Shown piece after piece: positions 1 through 9,488 of a stretch of DNA of 64,000 bases; positions within the stretch are counted from its first letter, which is position 1, and each line of letters starts with the position of its first letter. The notes beneath the pieces were generated by a model, which was not told where the DNA came from, ran no database searches, and saw only the letters and a list, made by a program, of their open reading frames with translations. A program made the position numbers and the translations under genes. This stretch comes from Methylophilaceae bacterium (GTDB taxonomy: Bacteria > Pseudomonadota > Gammaproteobacteria > Burkholderiales > Methylophilaceae): assembly GCA_947499625.1 (NCBI GenBank), contig CANMPB010000001.1, positions 1-64,000 on the forward strand, written 5' to 3'.

Positions 1-445
1 CGACTTTTTTCTTTAATTCAAATGTTTTGGTGTTTGTAATGAAGTTATTAATTTCTTCAGTAATGTCATGCATTGAGAGTTGAATATGGTCTAATCCGCC
101 CTCTTTGAATGCCTGAATTCTTTTTTCGGTTAAGCCGACACCTGAAGTAATAAGATTGCTGTAGTAGCCTAATTTTTTTGCTTCTATCACAATCTCTTCA
201 ATGTCATCACGAAGCAATGGTTCGCCGCCTGAAATGCCTAGTTGAAGTGCGCCTAATTTTCTTGCATCACGTAAAACATTAATCCACTGTTCTGTAGATA
301 ATTCATTCTGTGTATGTTTGTCATAATCAGTAGGGTTGTAACAAAAAGCACAATGGAGCGGGCATCGATATGTGATTTCAGCTAACAACCATAAAGGCTG
401 TGTATGTGTGACAGATGCTGCTACACCATTATTTTGTATTGCCAT
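1..445 (-). CDS. pqqE: PqqE, PQQ biosynthesis radical SAM protein (5' part only)
   Basis: The ATG is at 445 and the frame stays open to the window edge, so only about the first 148 of roughly 380 residues are present. Residues 28-35 form the radical-SAM cluster motif C28-x3-C32-x2-C35, followed by Y36 and a GGEP motif further on, as in PqqE. PqqE uses SAM and a 4Fe-4S cluster to join the Glu and Tyr side chains of the peptide PqqA while it is held by PqqD, the first step of PQQ synthesis in the cytoplasm. It is the last gene of pqqBCDE here, 11 bases after pqqD. The missing C-terminal part should carry the SPASM domain. Confidence 0.95.
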   Translation of the reverse strand, partial: MAIQNNGVAASVTHTQPLWLLAEITYRCPLHCAFCYNPTDYDKHTQNELSTEQWINVLRDARKLGALQLGISGGEPLLRDDIEEIVIEAKKLGYYSNLITSGVGLTEKRIQAFKEGGLDHIQLSMHDITEEINNFITNTKTFELKKKV

Positions 446-456
446 CGTATATCCCC

Positions 457-735
457 TTAATTAGCTTTCTCAATCCATGCTTTGTCTAAAGCAAATTGGA
501 TCATAGATAAAATATCTTTTTCGATACCTTCTACATCTTTAAATTTTTCTTTTAGCGCAGTTACAATTTGATCGACCGAGTTTTTTCCATCAACCAGGCT
601 TAATACTTCACCCGCACTTCCATTTAATTTGACCATGCCTTCTGGAAATAAAATGACGTGTGATTGCTGTGCTTCTTCCCATTGGAATCTATGATGCGCT
701 GCAATCTTTAAAATATCTTGATGCTCGATCGCCAT
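457..735 (-). CDS. pqqD: PqqD, PqqA peptide chaperone
   Basis: This 92-residue protein has the usual length of PqqD and the winged-helix RRE (RiPP recognition element) fold pattern, with a central SAGEVLSLVDG stretch at about residues 40-50 that is typical of the family. PqqD binds the precursor peptide PqqA and presents it to PqqE. It starts 2 bases after the pqqC stop and is followed by pqqE after 11 bases, so the three genes are surely cotranscribed. Nothing is unusual about it apart from the absence of pqqA nearby. Confidence 0.95.
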   Translation of the reverse strand: MAIEHQDILKIAAHHRFQWEEAQQSHVILFPEGMVKLNGSAGEVLSLVDGKNSVDQIVTALKEKFKDVEGIEKDILSMIQFALDKAWIEKAN

Positions 736-737
736 GA

Positions 738-1472
738 TTAGAATATAGGTTGCCTTAAATAATTACGATCTTCAACCTTAATATTTGAAGAGGCGAGCAT
801 AATGGAATCTGCAATCACCCATAACACATTAAGTTTGAATTGAAGAATGTCTAATGCACGCTCTTGCATCGCGCGAGACTGACTAAAATAATCTAGTGTT
901 ACAGAGAGGCCTTGCTCTACATCACGCCTTGCTTCCGTTAAGCGTTTCTTGAAATATGAGAGTCCAGATTCATTGATCCAAGGATATACTTCAGGCCATG
1001 AGCTTATACGCTGTTGATGAATATGAGGTGCAAACAGTTCGGTAAGTGATGAGCATACTGATTCTTGCCATGGTCTTTGTTTTGCAAAATTAATATAGGC
1101 ATCGACTGCGAAACGAACACCAGGACTTACATGCTTTAAAGATGTGACATCTTCTCTCGTTAAGCCAACTGCTTCACCTAATTTAATCCATGCTTCTATT
1201 CCACCCACTGCATCATCCACGCCGTCATGATCTGTGATGCGCACTATCCATTGTTTTCTGACTTCAACATCGGGACAGTTAGAAAGAATGGCTGCGTCTT
1301 TTAGCGGAATACCAGTTTGATAATAAAAGCGATTTAATACCCAGCTCTGGAGTTGTTCTTTAGTGAGCTTTCCTTCGTACATCATCACATGGAAAGGATG
1401 GTAGATATGATAACCCTTTCCCTTCTCACGAAGTTTTTCTTCAAATTCCGCTCTTGTCCAAATTTTATCCAT
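738..1472 (-). CDS. pqqC: PqqC, pyrroloquinoline-quinone synthase
   Basis: PqqC is a cofactor-free oxidase of the heme-oxygenase-like fold that performs the last ring closure and eight-electron oxidation to PQQ. The 244 residues match the family length, and the WVLNRFYYQ segment near residue 45 and the RITDHDG segment near residue 80 are characteristic. The frame is also open to a TTG at 1481, but the AAAGGA ribosome site, which overlaps the end of pqqB, lies about 10 bases from the ATG at 1472 and only 1-2 bases from the TTG; I therefore chose the ATG. It lies between pqqB and pqqD in one operon. Confidence 0.95.
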   Translation of the reverse strand: MDKIWTRAEFEEKLREKGKGYHIYHPFHVMMYEGKLTKEQLQSWVLNRFYYQTGIPLKDAAILSNCPDVEVRKQWIVRITDHDGVDDAVGGIEAWIKLGEAVGLTREDVTSLKHVSPGVRFAVDAYINFAKQRPWQESVCSSLTELFAPHIHQQRISSWPEVYPWINESGLSYFKKRLTEARRDVEQGLSVTLDYFSQSRAMQERALDILQFKLNVLWVIADSIMLASSNIKVEDRNYLRQPIF

Positions 1473-1487
1473 GCCTAACAAATCCTT

Positions 1488-2405
1488 TTATAAAACAATA
1501 TCCATACCATCGTGTGCAACTTCAATGCCATGCTCAGTTAAGATTGCACGCTCTTTTGAATCTTCTCGCAAAATTGGGTTTGTATTGTTGATGTGTATAA
1601 GTACTTTTTTAGCTTTGGGATATCGATCTAATACTTCAATCATACCGCCCTCACCTGATTGAGGATTATGACCAATATCTCGTGCTTTCTTCGTCATTAA
1701 ACCCATATCAATCATTTCAGTATTCGTCCAGAAGGTACCATCTACCATAATACAATCTGCTTTTTCAAATAAGGGTGGTAAATGAGGTTCAATTTCACCC
1801 AAGCCTGGAGCGTAAAATAATCGCTTCTGCGTTTTTTTGTCTTCAATCAACATACCAATCGTATCACCCGGATGGGGATTATTTCGATGCGGTGAATATG
1901 GGGGTGCGGCACTCTTTAGTGCAACAGCTGTGAATGTAAGATTTTCTATTTGAGGTATTTCAAAGGAAGTTTTACCATCAGTTGAAATCTCGTGATGATT
2001 AATACCACAGTAGTGATCTAAAATTTTTAAGAGTGGATTACCTGTAGTGAGGTCTTGATACACCATATCAGTACAATAAAGTTCACGTTTTTGTGTGCCC
2101 TCACGAAGCATTAATAAACCTGTCGTGTGATCAATTTGTGCATCAATAAGTACAATGGCTGAAATGCCGCTATCACGAATGGCTCGACCGGGTTGCAAAG
2201 GAGGAAAATCTTGAATTTGTTGCAATACATCAGGGGACGTATTAAAAAGTACCCAATGAACACCGTCAGAACTTACACATATAGAAGATTGTGTACGTTT
2301 TGTAGCTTTAATAGTGCCTTTTCGCAGACCATCGCAGTTTTGACAATTACAATTCCACTGAGGAAATCCACCACCCGCACCCGCACCTAATACATGAATA
2401 TGCAT
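1488..2405 (-). CDS. pqqB: PqqB, metallo-beta-lactamase-fold PQQ biosynthesis protein
   Basis: This 305-residue protein has the family length. Residues 19-24 hold a C-x-C-x2-C structural zinc site, and the metallo-beta-lactamase metal motif appears as D88-x3-D92-H93. PqqB is thought to hydroxylate the cross-linked Tyr/Glu intermediate between PqqE and PqqC. It is the first gene of the visible pqq operon. Its start is preceded by AAGG about 5 bases upstream of the ATG. The 110-base gap before it contains no PqqA-like peptide (see findings). Confidence 0.95.
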   Translation of the reverse strand: MHIHVLGAGAGGGFPQWNCNCQNCDGLRKGTIKATKRTQSSICVSSDGVHWVLFNTSPDVLQQIQDFPPLQPGRAIRDSGISAIVLIDAQIDHTTGLLMLREGTQKRELYCTDMVYQDLTTGNPLLKILDHYCGINHHEISTDGKTSFEIPQIENLTFTAVALKSAAPPYSPHRNNPHPGDTIGMLIEDKKTQKRLFYAPGLGEIEPHLPPLFEKADCIMVDGTFWTNTEMIDMGLMTKKARDIGHNPQSGEGGMIEVLDRYPKAKKVLIHINNTNPILREDSKERAILTEHGIEVAHDGMDIVL

Positions 2406-2491
2406 AGAACCTTGTCGATGAGACTAATATTTAATAATGAAAAGATACTGAGGGAAAAGCACTTAATCTCATAGTGGAAATTAGCCAAAGA

Positions 2492-2514
2492 GAACTCATG
2501 AAATCCATGAGTTC
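2492..2514 (-). terminator. Inverted repeat just after aroF, possible weak terminator
   Basis: A perfect 9-base-pair stem (GAACTCATG / CATGAGTTC) with a 5-base loop begins 1 base after the aroF stop codon on the minus strand. It is followed by CTCTTT rather than a true U run, so it is at best a weak intrinsic terminator; it could instead be an mRNA 3'-end stabiliser or processing site between aroF and pqqB. The remaining gap (2406-2491) shows no other clear signal. Confidence 0.4.
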
Positions 2515-2515
2515 C

Positions 2516-3535
2516 TTATAGAATTTCGCGGCCAATCACCTTAGCAATACCTCTTAACTCACCCATGAGCGCAATAAGTTCTTGAGGATTAATCGCTTGA
2601 TCTGCATCACACCATGCCTCGCAGGGGTTAGGATGCATTTCAACTAAAAGACCATCAGCGCCTGCAGCAATCGCCGCTCGAGATAAAGCCGCTACCATCC
2701 ATGCTTTACCACCCGCATGAGAAGGATCAACAATGACAGGAAGATGTGTTTCTTTCTTTAGCACTGGTATCGCTGTGACATCTAATACATTGCGATAGTA
2801 TGTCTCAAAGGTTCGAATACCGCGCTCACAGAAAATAATATTATGATTGCCACCTGCTGCAATATATTCAGCAGCCATTAGCCACTCAGAAATCGTTGCA
2901 GACATGCCACGTTTTAAAATGACTGGCACATTAACTTTGCCAACTTCTTTTAGAAGTTCAAAGTTTTGCATACTGCGTGTACCAATTTGAATCACATCCA
3001 CTTTATATTTCATGAAGGTATCAAGTTGTCTTGCATCCATAAGCTCAGTCACAATAGGCAAGCCTTCTTTGTCTGCAGCTTTTCTAAACATTTCTAAACC
3101 TTCAACGCCTGTGCCTTGGAACGTATAAGGACTTGTGCGAGGTTTAAATGCACCACCGCGCATCAACCTCACTCCAGCTGCTTTAACAGCTTTCGCAGAT
3201 TTTTCCATCTGATCAGGTGTTTCAACGGAACACGGACCTGAAATAATTTGAATTTGCTTGCCGCCTATGAGATTGCCTTTAATATCAATGACGCTGTCTT
3301 CTTTATGCCATTCGCGCGCAACAATTTTATAAGGTTTGACAATGTGAAGTGCTTGCTCAACACCAGGAAGAGACTCTAAAAGCTCAGGATCAAGACTTCG
3401 CTCATCTCCAATTGCGCCGATAACAGTTCTCTCGGTGCCACGGGAAACATTAGCTTCCAGCCCCTTTTCTTCTATACGTTTAATCACCGATTCAATTTGC
3501 TCTTCGGTTGCAACGTTGCTCATTACAATAATCAT
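2516..3535 (-). CDS. aroF: 3-deoxy-7-phosphoheptulonate synthase, type with N-terminal ferredoxin-like domain
   Basis: DAHP synthase condenses phosphoenolpyruvate and erythrose-4-phosphate in the first step of the shikimate pathway. At 339 residues it matches the Thermotoga/Bacillus subtype: an N-terminal ferredoxin-like regulatory domain (about residues 1-70) precedes the TIM barrel. The barrel shows GPCSVE with the metal-binding Cys, the FKPRTSPY segment, the DPSHAGG His, the LLVEMHP Glu and the late CDADQ Asp. This subtype is usually controlled by aromatic end products through the N-terminal domain. It sits 12 bases downstream of hisC, the last of the gyrA-serC-pheA-hisC-aroF run. The symbol varies between databases (aroF/aroA/aroG). 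Confidence 0.9.
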   Translation of the reverse strand: MIIVMSNVATEEQIESVIKRIEEKGLEANVSRGTERTVIGAIGDERSLDPELLESLPGVEQALHIVKPYKIVAREWHKEDSVIDIKGNLIGGKQIQIISGPCSVETPDQMEKSAKAVKAAGVRLMRGGAFKPRTSPYTFQGTGVEGLEMFRKAADKEGLPIVTELMDARQLDTFMKYKVDVIQIGTRSMQNFELLKEVGKVNVPVILKRGMSATISEWLMAAEYIAAGGNHNIIFCERGIRTFETYYRNVLDVTAIPVLKKETHLPVIVDPSHAGGKAWMVAALSRAAIAAGADGLLVEMHPNPCEAWCDADQAINPQELIALMGELRGIAKVIGREIL

Positions 3536-3547
3536 GCTAGATCCTAT

Positions 3548-4642
3548 TTAAATAATCGTTTCTAGTGCTTGAATAAATCTTTCGTTTTCTTCTTTAAGGC
3601 CAATACTCACGCGCAAATAATCTGGCATTTCATAATTAGCCACTGGACGCACTATGATACCTGCCTTTAATAAAGCTTCGTAGACTTGGGGTGCCTTATC
3701 TACTTTAAAACTTATAAAGTTACCAAAAGTTGGAATAAAACTTAACTTAAGCCTTTGGAAAGTTGATTCTAGTTGTTTTTTTCCGTTATTATTCAGTATT
3801 TTACTCTCACTGACAAATGCGTCATCCATTAAAGCTGCGACTGCAGCATCTTGCGCAAGACTATTCACATTAAAAGGTTGTCTCACACGATTCATAAATT
3901 GAATAATCTCTGGACTTGATGCCCCAAAACCCACTCTTAATCCAGCTAAACCATAAGCTTTTGAGAAGCTCCTTGAAATAATTAAATTAGAAAATTGAGA
4001 AAGCCAGGAAAAACTCTCTGACTTATTCTCTATTTCCAAATATTCATCGTAAGCCTCGTCCAAGACCACAATGATATGAGATGGGACTTTCATTAAAAAA
4101 GCTTTAAGTTCCTCTTTAGAGATGAGAGTGCCCGTCGGATTATTGGGATTAGCAATGAAGATCATCTTAGTTTTTGAAGAGATTGCCGCAAACATTTTGG
4201 CAAGATCATGTGCAAAATCTTTGGCAGGAACTTTGACACCAATAGCACCCATTGCTTGGGTTACAAGACTATAGACAGCAAAAGCATGTTGAGAAAAAAT
4301 AACTTCATCTCCTACTTTTAAGAATGTACGCGAAGCTAATTCCAGAATATCGTTTGACCCATTTCCAAAAATTAAACTCTCCGGATGTAAATTAAACTTT
4401 AGACTGACAGCATTTTTAAGCTTAAACGCATTGCCATCTGGATAGCGATAGATTTCATCAATAGACTTTAAAATCACTTCGCGGGCTTTAGGGCTCATGC
4501 CTAATGGATTTTCATTGGAAGCTAATTTTATAATTGAAGACTCTTCTAGCTTATATTCGCGTGCAAGTTCAGCAATAGGCTTACCACCTTGGTAAGGTGC
4601 AATATCACAAATATATTTTGGAATTAAAGATTGAATCGACAT
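3548..4642 (-). CDS. hisC: Histidinol-phosphate / aromatic aminotransferase
   Basis: This 364-residue fold-type I PLP enzyme has the HisC pattern: NPNNPTGT near residue 165, LDEAYDEY near 195 and the PLP lysine in SRSFSKAYGLAGLR near residue 227. Sequence alone supports histidinol-phosphate aminotransferase, but its place between pheA and aroF, away from other his genes, suggests that it serves mainly as the aromatic aminotransferase for phenylpyruvate and 4-hydroxyphenylpyruvate, as proposed for second HisC copies in beta- and gammaproteobacteria. A 47-base spacer separates it from pheA. Whether a second hisC exists in a his operon cannot be seen here. Confidence 0.88.
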   Translation of the reverse strand: MSIQSLIPKYICDIAPYQGGKPIAELAREYKLEESSIIKLASNENPLGMSPKAREVILKSIDEIYRYPDGNAFKLKNAVSLKFNLHPESLIFGNGSNDILELASRTFLKVGDEVIFSQHAFAVYSLVTQAMGAIGVKVPAKDFAHDLAKMFAAISSKTKMIFIANPNNPTGTLISKEELKAFLMKVPSHIIVVLDEAYDEYLEIENKSESFSWLSQFSNLIISRSFSKAYGLAGLRVGFGASSPEIIQFMNRVRQPFNVNSLAQDAAVAALMDDAFVSESKILNNNGKKQLESTFQRLKLSFIPTFGNFISFKVDKAPQVYEALLKAGIIVRPVANYEMPDYLRVSIGLKEENERFIQALETII

Positions 4643-4689
4643 AATAAAATATTAAAAAATCTTAAATGGCATGCTGGAGCATAAATCCA

Positions 4690-5760
4690 TTAAGTTAAAT
4701 TAGATTGTGGGTATGAGCCTAGGACTTTTAAGAATGAAGCTTTCGATTCAATCTCTTTAAGAGACTCTGCTACTTTTGAATCAGTCATATGCCCTTCAAC
4801 ATCAATAAAGAAAACATATTCCCAAAGACCTGTTTTTGAAGGGCGGGATTCAAGCTTAGTCATACTCACTTTATTTTTCGCGAAAGGTTCAATCATGGAC
4901 GCAATCGCACCCGGTTGATTTTTTGCAGCCACAATAATCGAGGTTTTATCTAATCCAGAAGGCTTAACTTCGTGATTGGAAATTACCAAGAATCGAGTTG
5001 AATTCTTGGGATCATCTTCTATATTTTCCGCTAGCAGAGGAACATTGAATAATGCTGAGGCGCGGTTACTTGCAACAGCAGCGGCACCCTTTTCTTTCGA
5101 TGCAATTTTTACAGCTTCAGCATTACTAGAAACAGATTGTAATTCGATGCCTGGAGCATGATTAAGTAACCACTGATGGCACTGCGATAATGATTGTGTG
5201 TGTGAATAGATTTTTTTAATCCTCGATACATCTTTTTCATTGCTAATTAAATTATGATGCACAGGTAAAATAATCTCAGCACATATCATTGTGTTAGATG
5301 TGAGGAGTAAATCAAGCGTCCGATTAATAGCGCCTTCAGTCGAATTTTCAACTGGAACAACACCATAATGTGCTTTATGAGACTCCACAAGATGAAACAC
5401 TTCATCAATGCTTGATGTTTGAATGGGTTCAATTGATTCACCAAACTGCTTCATGGAAGCTTCTTCGCTAAATGTACCAAGCGGTCCCAAGAATGCAACG
5501 GTGATTTGCTTTTCTAAAGCTCTACAATTAGACATAATGCTCTTGTAGATGCTTTCGATACTTTCGTTAGAGAGCGGTCCTTGATTTTGCTCAACCAAAC
5601 GACGTAGGACTTGAGCCTCGCGTTCTGGACGATAAATCACACCGTCTGTTTTTAGACTTCCGATATTCGATGCTAATGCTGCTCTTTTAGAAATAAGATC
5701 TAAAAGTTCATTATCGATTTTATCAATGGCATCTCTTAATTTTTTTAATTCATCTGTCAT
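4690..5760 (-). CDS. pheA: Bifunctional chorismate mutase / prephenate dehydratase (P-protein)
   Basis: The 356 residues carry three domains in order: an AroQ-type chorismate mutase (about 1-90), prephenate dehydratase (about 97-270, beginning FLGPLGTFSEEA) and a C-terminal ACT domain (about 280-356) with the ESRPSKTGLWEY phenylalanine-binding motif. It converts chorismate to phenylpyruvate and should be feedback-inhibited by Phe through the ACT domain. It follows serC by 3 bases. The usual neighbours tyrA and aroA are not in the window. Confidence 0.96.
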   Translation of the reverse strand: MTDELKKLRDAIDKIDNELLDLISKRAALASNIGSLKTDGVIYRPEREAQVLRRLVEQNQGPLSNESIESIYKSIMSNCRALEKQITVAFLGPLGTFSEEASMKQFGESIEPIQTSSIDEVFHLVESHKAHYGVVPVENSTEGAINRTLDLLLTSNTMICAEIILPVHHNLISNEKDVSRIKKIYSHTQSLSQCHQWLLNHAPGIELQSVSSNAEAVKIASKEKGAAAVASNRASALFNVPLLAENIEDDPKNSTRFLVISNHEVKPSGLDKTSIIVAAKNQPGAIASMIEPFAKNKVSMTKLESRPSKTGLWEYVFFIDVEGHMTDSKVAESLKEIESKASFLKVLGSYPQSNLT

Positions 5761-5763
5761 ATA

Positions 5764-6840
5764 TTAATGCGACTTTTCAAAATCTTTCATGTAATCAACT
5801 AGAGCTTGAACACCTTCAATCGGCATAGCATTGTAGATTGAGGCTCTGATGCTACCTACAAGACGATGACCTTTTAAACCGATCATACCTAAATTTTCAG
5901 CACCTGTTACAAAAGAAGCATGTAAATCTTCATTTTCGATTCTAAAAGGTACGTTCATACGCGAACGATTTTTGATATCAATAGGGTTTGAGTAGAAATC
6001 TGTTGAATCGATATAGTTATATAACAATTCAGCTTTTTTAATATTTTGTTTTTCAATCGCTCTAAGGCCACCAAGCTCGATTAACCATTCAAACACTAGG
6101 CCTGCCATATAGATACTATAAGTCGTCGGTGTATTAATCATAGATTGGTTCTCGGCTTGCGTCTTCCAGTTAAAAACGGAAGGTGTTAATGGAGAAGCCA
6201 CATCTAACAAATCATCTCTAACAATTACAATTGTGAGACCTGCGGGGCCAATATTTTTTTGCGCACCGGCGTAAATGACACCAAATTGACTAATATCGAC
6301 TGGTCTTGAAAGAATATGAGACGACATATCAGCAACAACTGGAACCGACTTAATAGATGGCATATCAAAATATTCAACGCCATGTATGGTTTCATTGGAG
6401 CAGAAGTGAACGTAAGAAGCTGAAGGATCTATCTTCCACTCATTTAGATCGGGTGCTTTCGCGAACCCAATCGATTCAGAAGAAGCGGCAATAGACATGT
6501 CACCAAAAGGAAGAGCGTCTTGATAAGTGCGCTTTGACCAATAACCACTCACAACATAATTAGCTTTTTTTCCATTGAGAAGATTCAAAGGTACCATTGA
6601 ATTTTGAGCAATCGCACCACCTTGAAGAAAAAGTACCTTGTAATTTTTAGGTACATTAAAAAGAGATCTAAAATCACTTTCCACTTTCTCAATGATCGAC
6701 ATGTAATGTTTACCACGGTGCGACATTTCCATCACAGACAGTCCAGAGTCATGCCAATCAATCATCTCAGCTTGCGCGCGAAGCATCACTGACTTGGGCA
6801 ATACGGCTGGACCCGCTGAGAAGTTATAAGTACATTTCAT
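5764..6840 (-). CDS. serC: Phosphoserine aminotransferase
   Basis: SerC (358 residues, normal length) transfers an amino group from glutamate to 3-phosphohydroxypyruvate in serine synthesis and to the related substrate of pyridoxal phosphate synthesis. It begins with the family signature NFSAGPAVLP and has the PLP lysine in YAGAQKNIGPAG near residue 195. It lies 13 bases after gyrA and 3 bases before pheA, the common betaproteobacterial order gyrA-serC-pheA. Confidence 0.97.
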   Translation of the reverse strand: MKCTYNFSAGPAVLPKSVMLRAQAEMIDWHDSGLSVMEMSHRGKHYMSIIEKVESDFRSLFNVPKNYKVLFLQGGAIAQNSMVPLNLLNGKKANYVVSGYWSKRTYQDALPFGDMSIAASSESIGFAKAPDLNEWKIDPSASYVHFCSNETIHGVEYFDMPSIKSVPVVADMSSHILSRPVDISQFGVIYAGAQKNIGPAGLTIVIVRDDLLDVASPLTPSVFNWKTQAENQSMINTPTTYSIYMAGLVFEWLIELGGLRAIEKQNIKKAELLYNYIDSTDFYSNPIDIKNRSRMNVPFRIENEDLHASFVTGAENLGMIGLKGHRLVGSIRASIYNAMPIEGVQALVDYMKDFEKSH

Positions 6841-6853
6841 GATGAATTAAAAG

Positions 6854-9403
6854 CTATTCCTCTAGATCATCATCAGCTTCTACAATCTTCTCGAGACCTG
6901 ACAATTTTTCATTCTCACCTAAATTAATTAATGTAACACCTTGTGTCGCACGACCTAATTCGCGAATTTCACTTACACGTGTTCGGATGAGCACACCACC
7001 TGTCGTAATCAACATAATCTCATCTTCATCGTTTACAAGTTTTGCAGCAACAACAAGACCATTACGTTCGCTCACTTGTATGGCTTTAACACCTTGTGTG
7101 GCTCGTCCAGAATGCCTAAAGTCAGATAAAACAGTTCGTTTTCCATAGCCATTTTCAGTAGCAACTAACATAGATTGTTGATCATCGCTTGCAATAAGAA
7201 GAGATAGCACTTGTTGGTCTTCTTGTAATTTCATACCACGAACACCTCGGGTATTTCGACCCATGCTCCTTACATCTTCTTCGTCAAACCAAACAGCTTT
7301 GCCGCCATTTGAAACTAAAACAATATCATTGGATCCGTCAGTAATTTCAGCGCCAATTAAAAAGTCGTTGTCATCGAGATTAATTGCGATGATGCCTGAC
7401 TTACGCGGATTTGAGAAATCTGTAAGTGGTGTTTTTTTAACGGTGCCTAATGCAGTGGCCATAAAAATATAATGCTTATCATCAAATTCTTTGATAGGTA
7501 GAATCGCATTAATTTTTTCGCCCTCTTGAAGTGGGAATAAATTCACAATAGGCTTACCACGACTTGTGCGACTTCCCTGTGGGACTTCGTAAACTTTTAA
7601 CCAATACACCTGCCCACGACTTGAGAAACATAAAATATTATCGTGCGTATTTGCTACAAACATTTTATCGATAAAATCATCGTCTTTTGTCGTCGCTGCT
7701 TGCTTACCTCTTCCGCCACGTTTTTGGGCACGATATTCGTCTAACACTTGTGATTTAATATAGCCTGTATGGGAAAGTGTGACTACTACATCCTCAGGTG
7801 TAATTAAATCTTCAGTAGATAAATCTAACGCATTCTCGACAATTTCACTTCGACGTTTGTCACCATATTGATCTTTAATCGCCTTCAATTCATCGACAAT
7901 AATTGCCGTGACTCTTGCAGGTGTTGCTAAAATATCAAGGAAATCTGTAATGACATTCATAATCTCCTTATATTCATTAACAATTTTTTCTTGTTCTAAT
8001 CCTGTTAAGCGTTGTAATCTTAATTGCAGAATTTCTTGGGCTTGAACATCTGATAACTTATAGCCTGACTCAGTCAATCCAAACTCTTTCGGCAGTCCTT
8101 CAGGTCTAGAAAATTCCATCGCAGCACCATTTAGCATTGCTTCTACAACAGAAGATTTCCATGTGCGCGCAATCAATTCTTTCTTAGCATCTGGTGGTGT
8201 TGGAGCGGCTTTAATGATTTTAATCATTTCATCGACGTTAGCTAACGCGACTGCTAAACCTTCTAACATGTGACCACGTTCGCGTGCTTTTCTTAATTCG
8301 AAAACAGTTTTTCTTGTAGTAACTTCACGGCGGTGCCTTAAAAAGGCATCTAAAATTTGTTTTAAGTTAAGTAGTTTTGGCTGGCCATCAATTAGCGCCA
8401 CCATATTCATACCAAAACTATCTTGAAGCTGCGTTTGTTTGTACAGATTATTTAAAATAACATCAGGATTCTCACCGCGCTTCAACTCAATTACAACACG
8501 CATACCTGATTTGTCTGACTCATCTCTTAAATCTGAAATGCCTTCAATCTTTTTATCGTTAACAAGTTCGGCAATTTTCTCGATGAATGTTTTTTTGTTA
8601 ACTTGATATGGAAGTTCGTCAACGATTAATGCTTCACGATTACCTTTGTCGAGTTTTTCAACGTGCGTTCTTCCGCGCATGACAACACGACCACGACCCG
8701 TTCTGTAGCCTTCTTTAACGCCTGAAGTGCCATGAATGATTCCGGCTGTAGGGAAGTCTGGTGCTGGTATTAATTTAATCAATGCATCAATCGATGACTC
8801 AGGTTTTTCTAGCAGTAATAAACACGCATCTACAACTTCATTTAAATTATGAGGTGGAATATTGGTCGCCATACCCACAGCAATACCTGAACTTCCATTT
8901 ATAAGAAGATTCGGAATGCGCGCTGGCATTATAAGAGGTTCTTGTTCGGAGCCATCATAATTAGGACCGAAATTTACTGTCTCTTTATCAATATCTTCTA
9001 GAAGCTCATGTGCAATTTTAGACATACGGATTTCCGTATATCTCATAGCAGCAGCATTATCGCCATCGACTGAACCAAAATTTCCCTGACCATCGACTAA
9101 CATATATCGCAAGCTAAAATCCTGGGCCATACGAACGATCGTATCGTACACAGCTGTGTCACCATGTGGATGGTATTTACCAATCACATCACCAACAATA
9201 CGCGCTGATTTTTTATAAGGTTTATTAAAGTCGTTATTAAGCTCATGCATCGCAAAAAGCACACGACGGTGAACAGGCTTTAATCCGTCTCTGACATCTG
9301 GAAGCGCTCGTCCAACAATGACGCTCATCGCGTAGTCGAGGTAAGAGCGTTTCATCTCATCTTCAAGGCTGATTGGGATAGTTTCTTTAGCAAATTGATT
9401 CAT
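6854..9403 (-). CDS. gyrA: DNA gyrase subunit A
   Basis: At 849 residues this is a full-length GyrA. The catalytic tyrosine is in [11 protein letters not shown] near residue 122, and the quinolone-resistance region reads [10 protein letters not shown] with Thr83 and Asp87; Thr at 83 is natural in several proteobacteria. The C-terminal beta-pinwheel contains the GyrA box (QKRGGRGK) and ends in an acidic tail rich in Asp and Glu. With GyrB it introduces negative supercoils. It heads the run gyrA-serC-pheA-hisC-aroF and has its own predicted promoter. Confidence 0.98.
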   Translation of the reverse strand: MNQFAKETIPISLEDEMKRSYLDYAMSVIVGRALPDVRDGLKPVHRRVLFAMHELNNDFNKPYKKSARIVGDVIGKYHPHGDTAVYDTIVRMAQDFSLRYMLVDGQGNFGSVDGDNAAAMRYTEIRMSKIAHELLEDIDKETVNFGPNYDGSEQEPLIMPARIPNLLINGSSGIAVGMATNIPPHNLNEVVDACLLLLEKPESSIDALIKLIPAPDFPTAGIIHGTSGVKEGYRTGRGRVVMRGRTHVEKLDKGNREALIVDELPYQVNKKTFIEKIAELVNDKKIEGISDLRDESDKSGMRVVIELKRGENPDVILNNLYKQTQLQDSFGMNMVALIDGQPKLLNLKQILDAFLRHRREVTTRKTVFELRKARERGHMLEGLAVALANVDEMIKIIKAAPTPPDAKKELIARTWKSSVVEAMLNGAAMEFSRPEGLPKEFGLTESGYKLSDVQAQEILQLRLQRLTGLEQEKIVNEYKEIMNVITDFLDILATPARVTAIIVDELKAIKDQYGDKRRSEIVENALDLSTEDLITPEDVVVTLSHTGYIKSQVLDEYRAQKRGGRGKQAATTKDDDFIDKMFVANTHDNILCFSSRGQVYWLKVYEVPQGSRTSRGKPIVNLFPLQEGEKINAILPIKEFDDKHYIFMATALGTVKKTPLTDFSNPRKSGIIAINLDDNDFLIGAEITDGSNDIVLVSNGGKAVWFDEEDVRSMGRNTRGVRGMKLQEDQQVLSLLIASDDQQSMLVATENGYGKRTVLSDFRHSGRATQGVKAIQVSERNGLVVAAKLVNDEDEIMLITTGGVLIRTRVSEIRELGRATQGVTLINLGENEKLSGLEKIVEADDDLEE

Positions 9404-9441
9404 AGGATTTAGATCGATAATTTAAGTAGAAAACTACCCAA

Positions 9442-9450
9442 ATTTTAGCA
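9442..9450 (-). promoter_or_regulatory. Putative extended -10 promoter for gyrA
   Basis: On the minus strand TGC-TAAAAT occurs 39 bases before the gyrA ATG, matching the extended -10 form TGnTATAAT with one mismatch. No good -35 box lies 17 bases further upstream, which is acceptable for an extended -10 promoter. This is a pattern match only. Confidence 0.4.
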
Positions 9451-9452
9451 TG

Positions 9453-9479
9453 TAGCAGGGCTGTATTTTTACCCTACTA
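9453..9479 (-). terminator. Inverted repeat between metZ and gyrA
   Basis: An 8-base-pair stem (TAGTAGGG / CCCTGCTA, one G-U pair) with an 11-base loop lies 9 bases after the metZ stop. It is not followed by a U run and runs into the predicted gyrA -10 region, so termination here is uncertain. Confidence 0.3.
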
Positions 9480-9488
9480 AAGCTTTTT

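Noticed and set aside
2431..2508. Minus-strand 25-codon frame upstream of pqqB as a possible pqqA
   Set aside because: It has no Glu-x3-Tyr pair, no ribosome site, and its 5' part lies in the inverted repeat after aroF.
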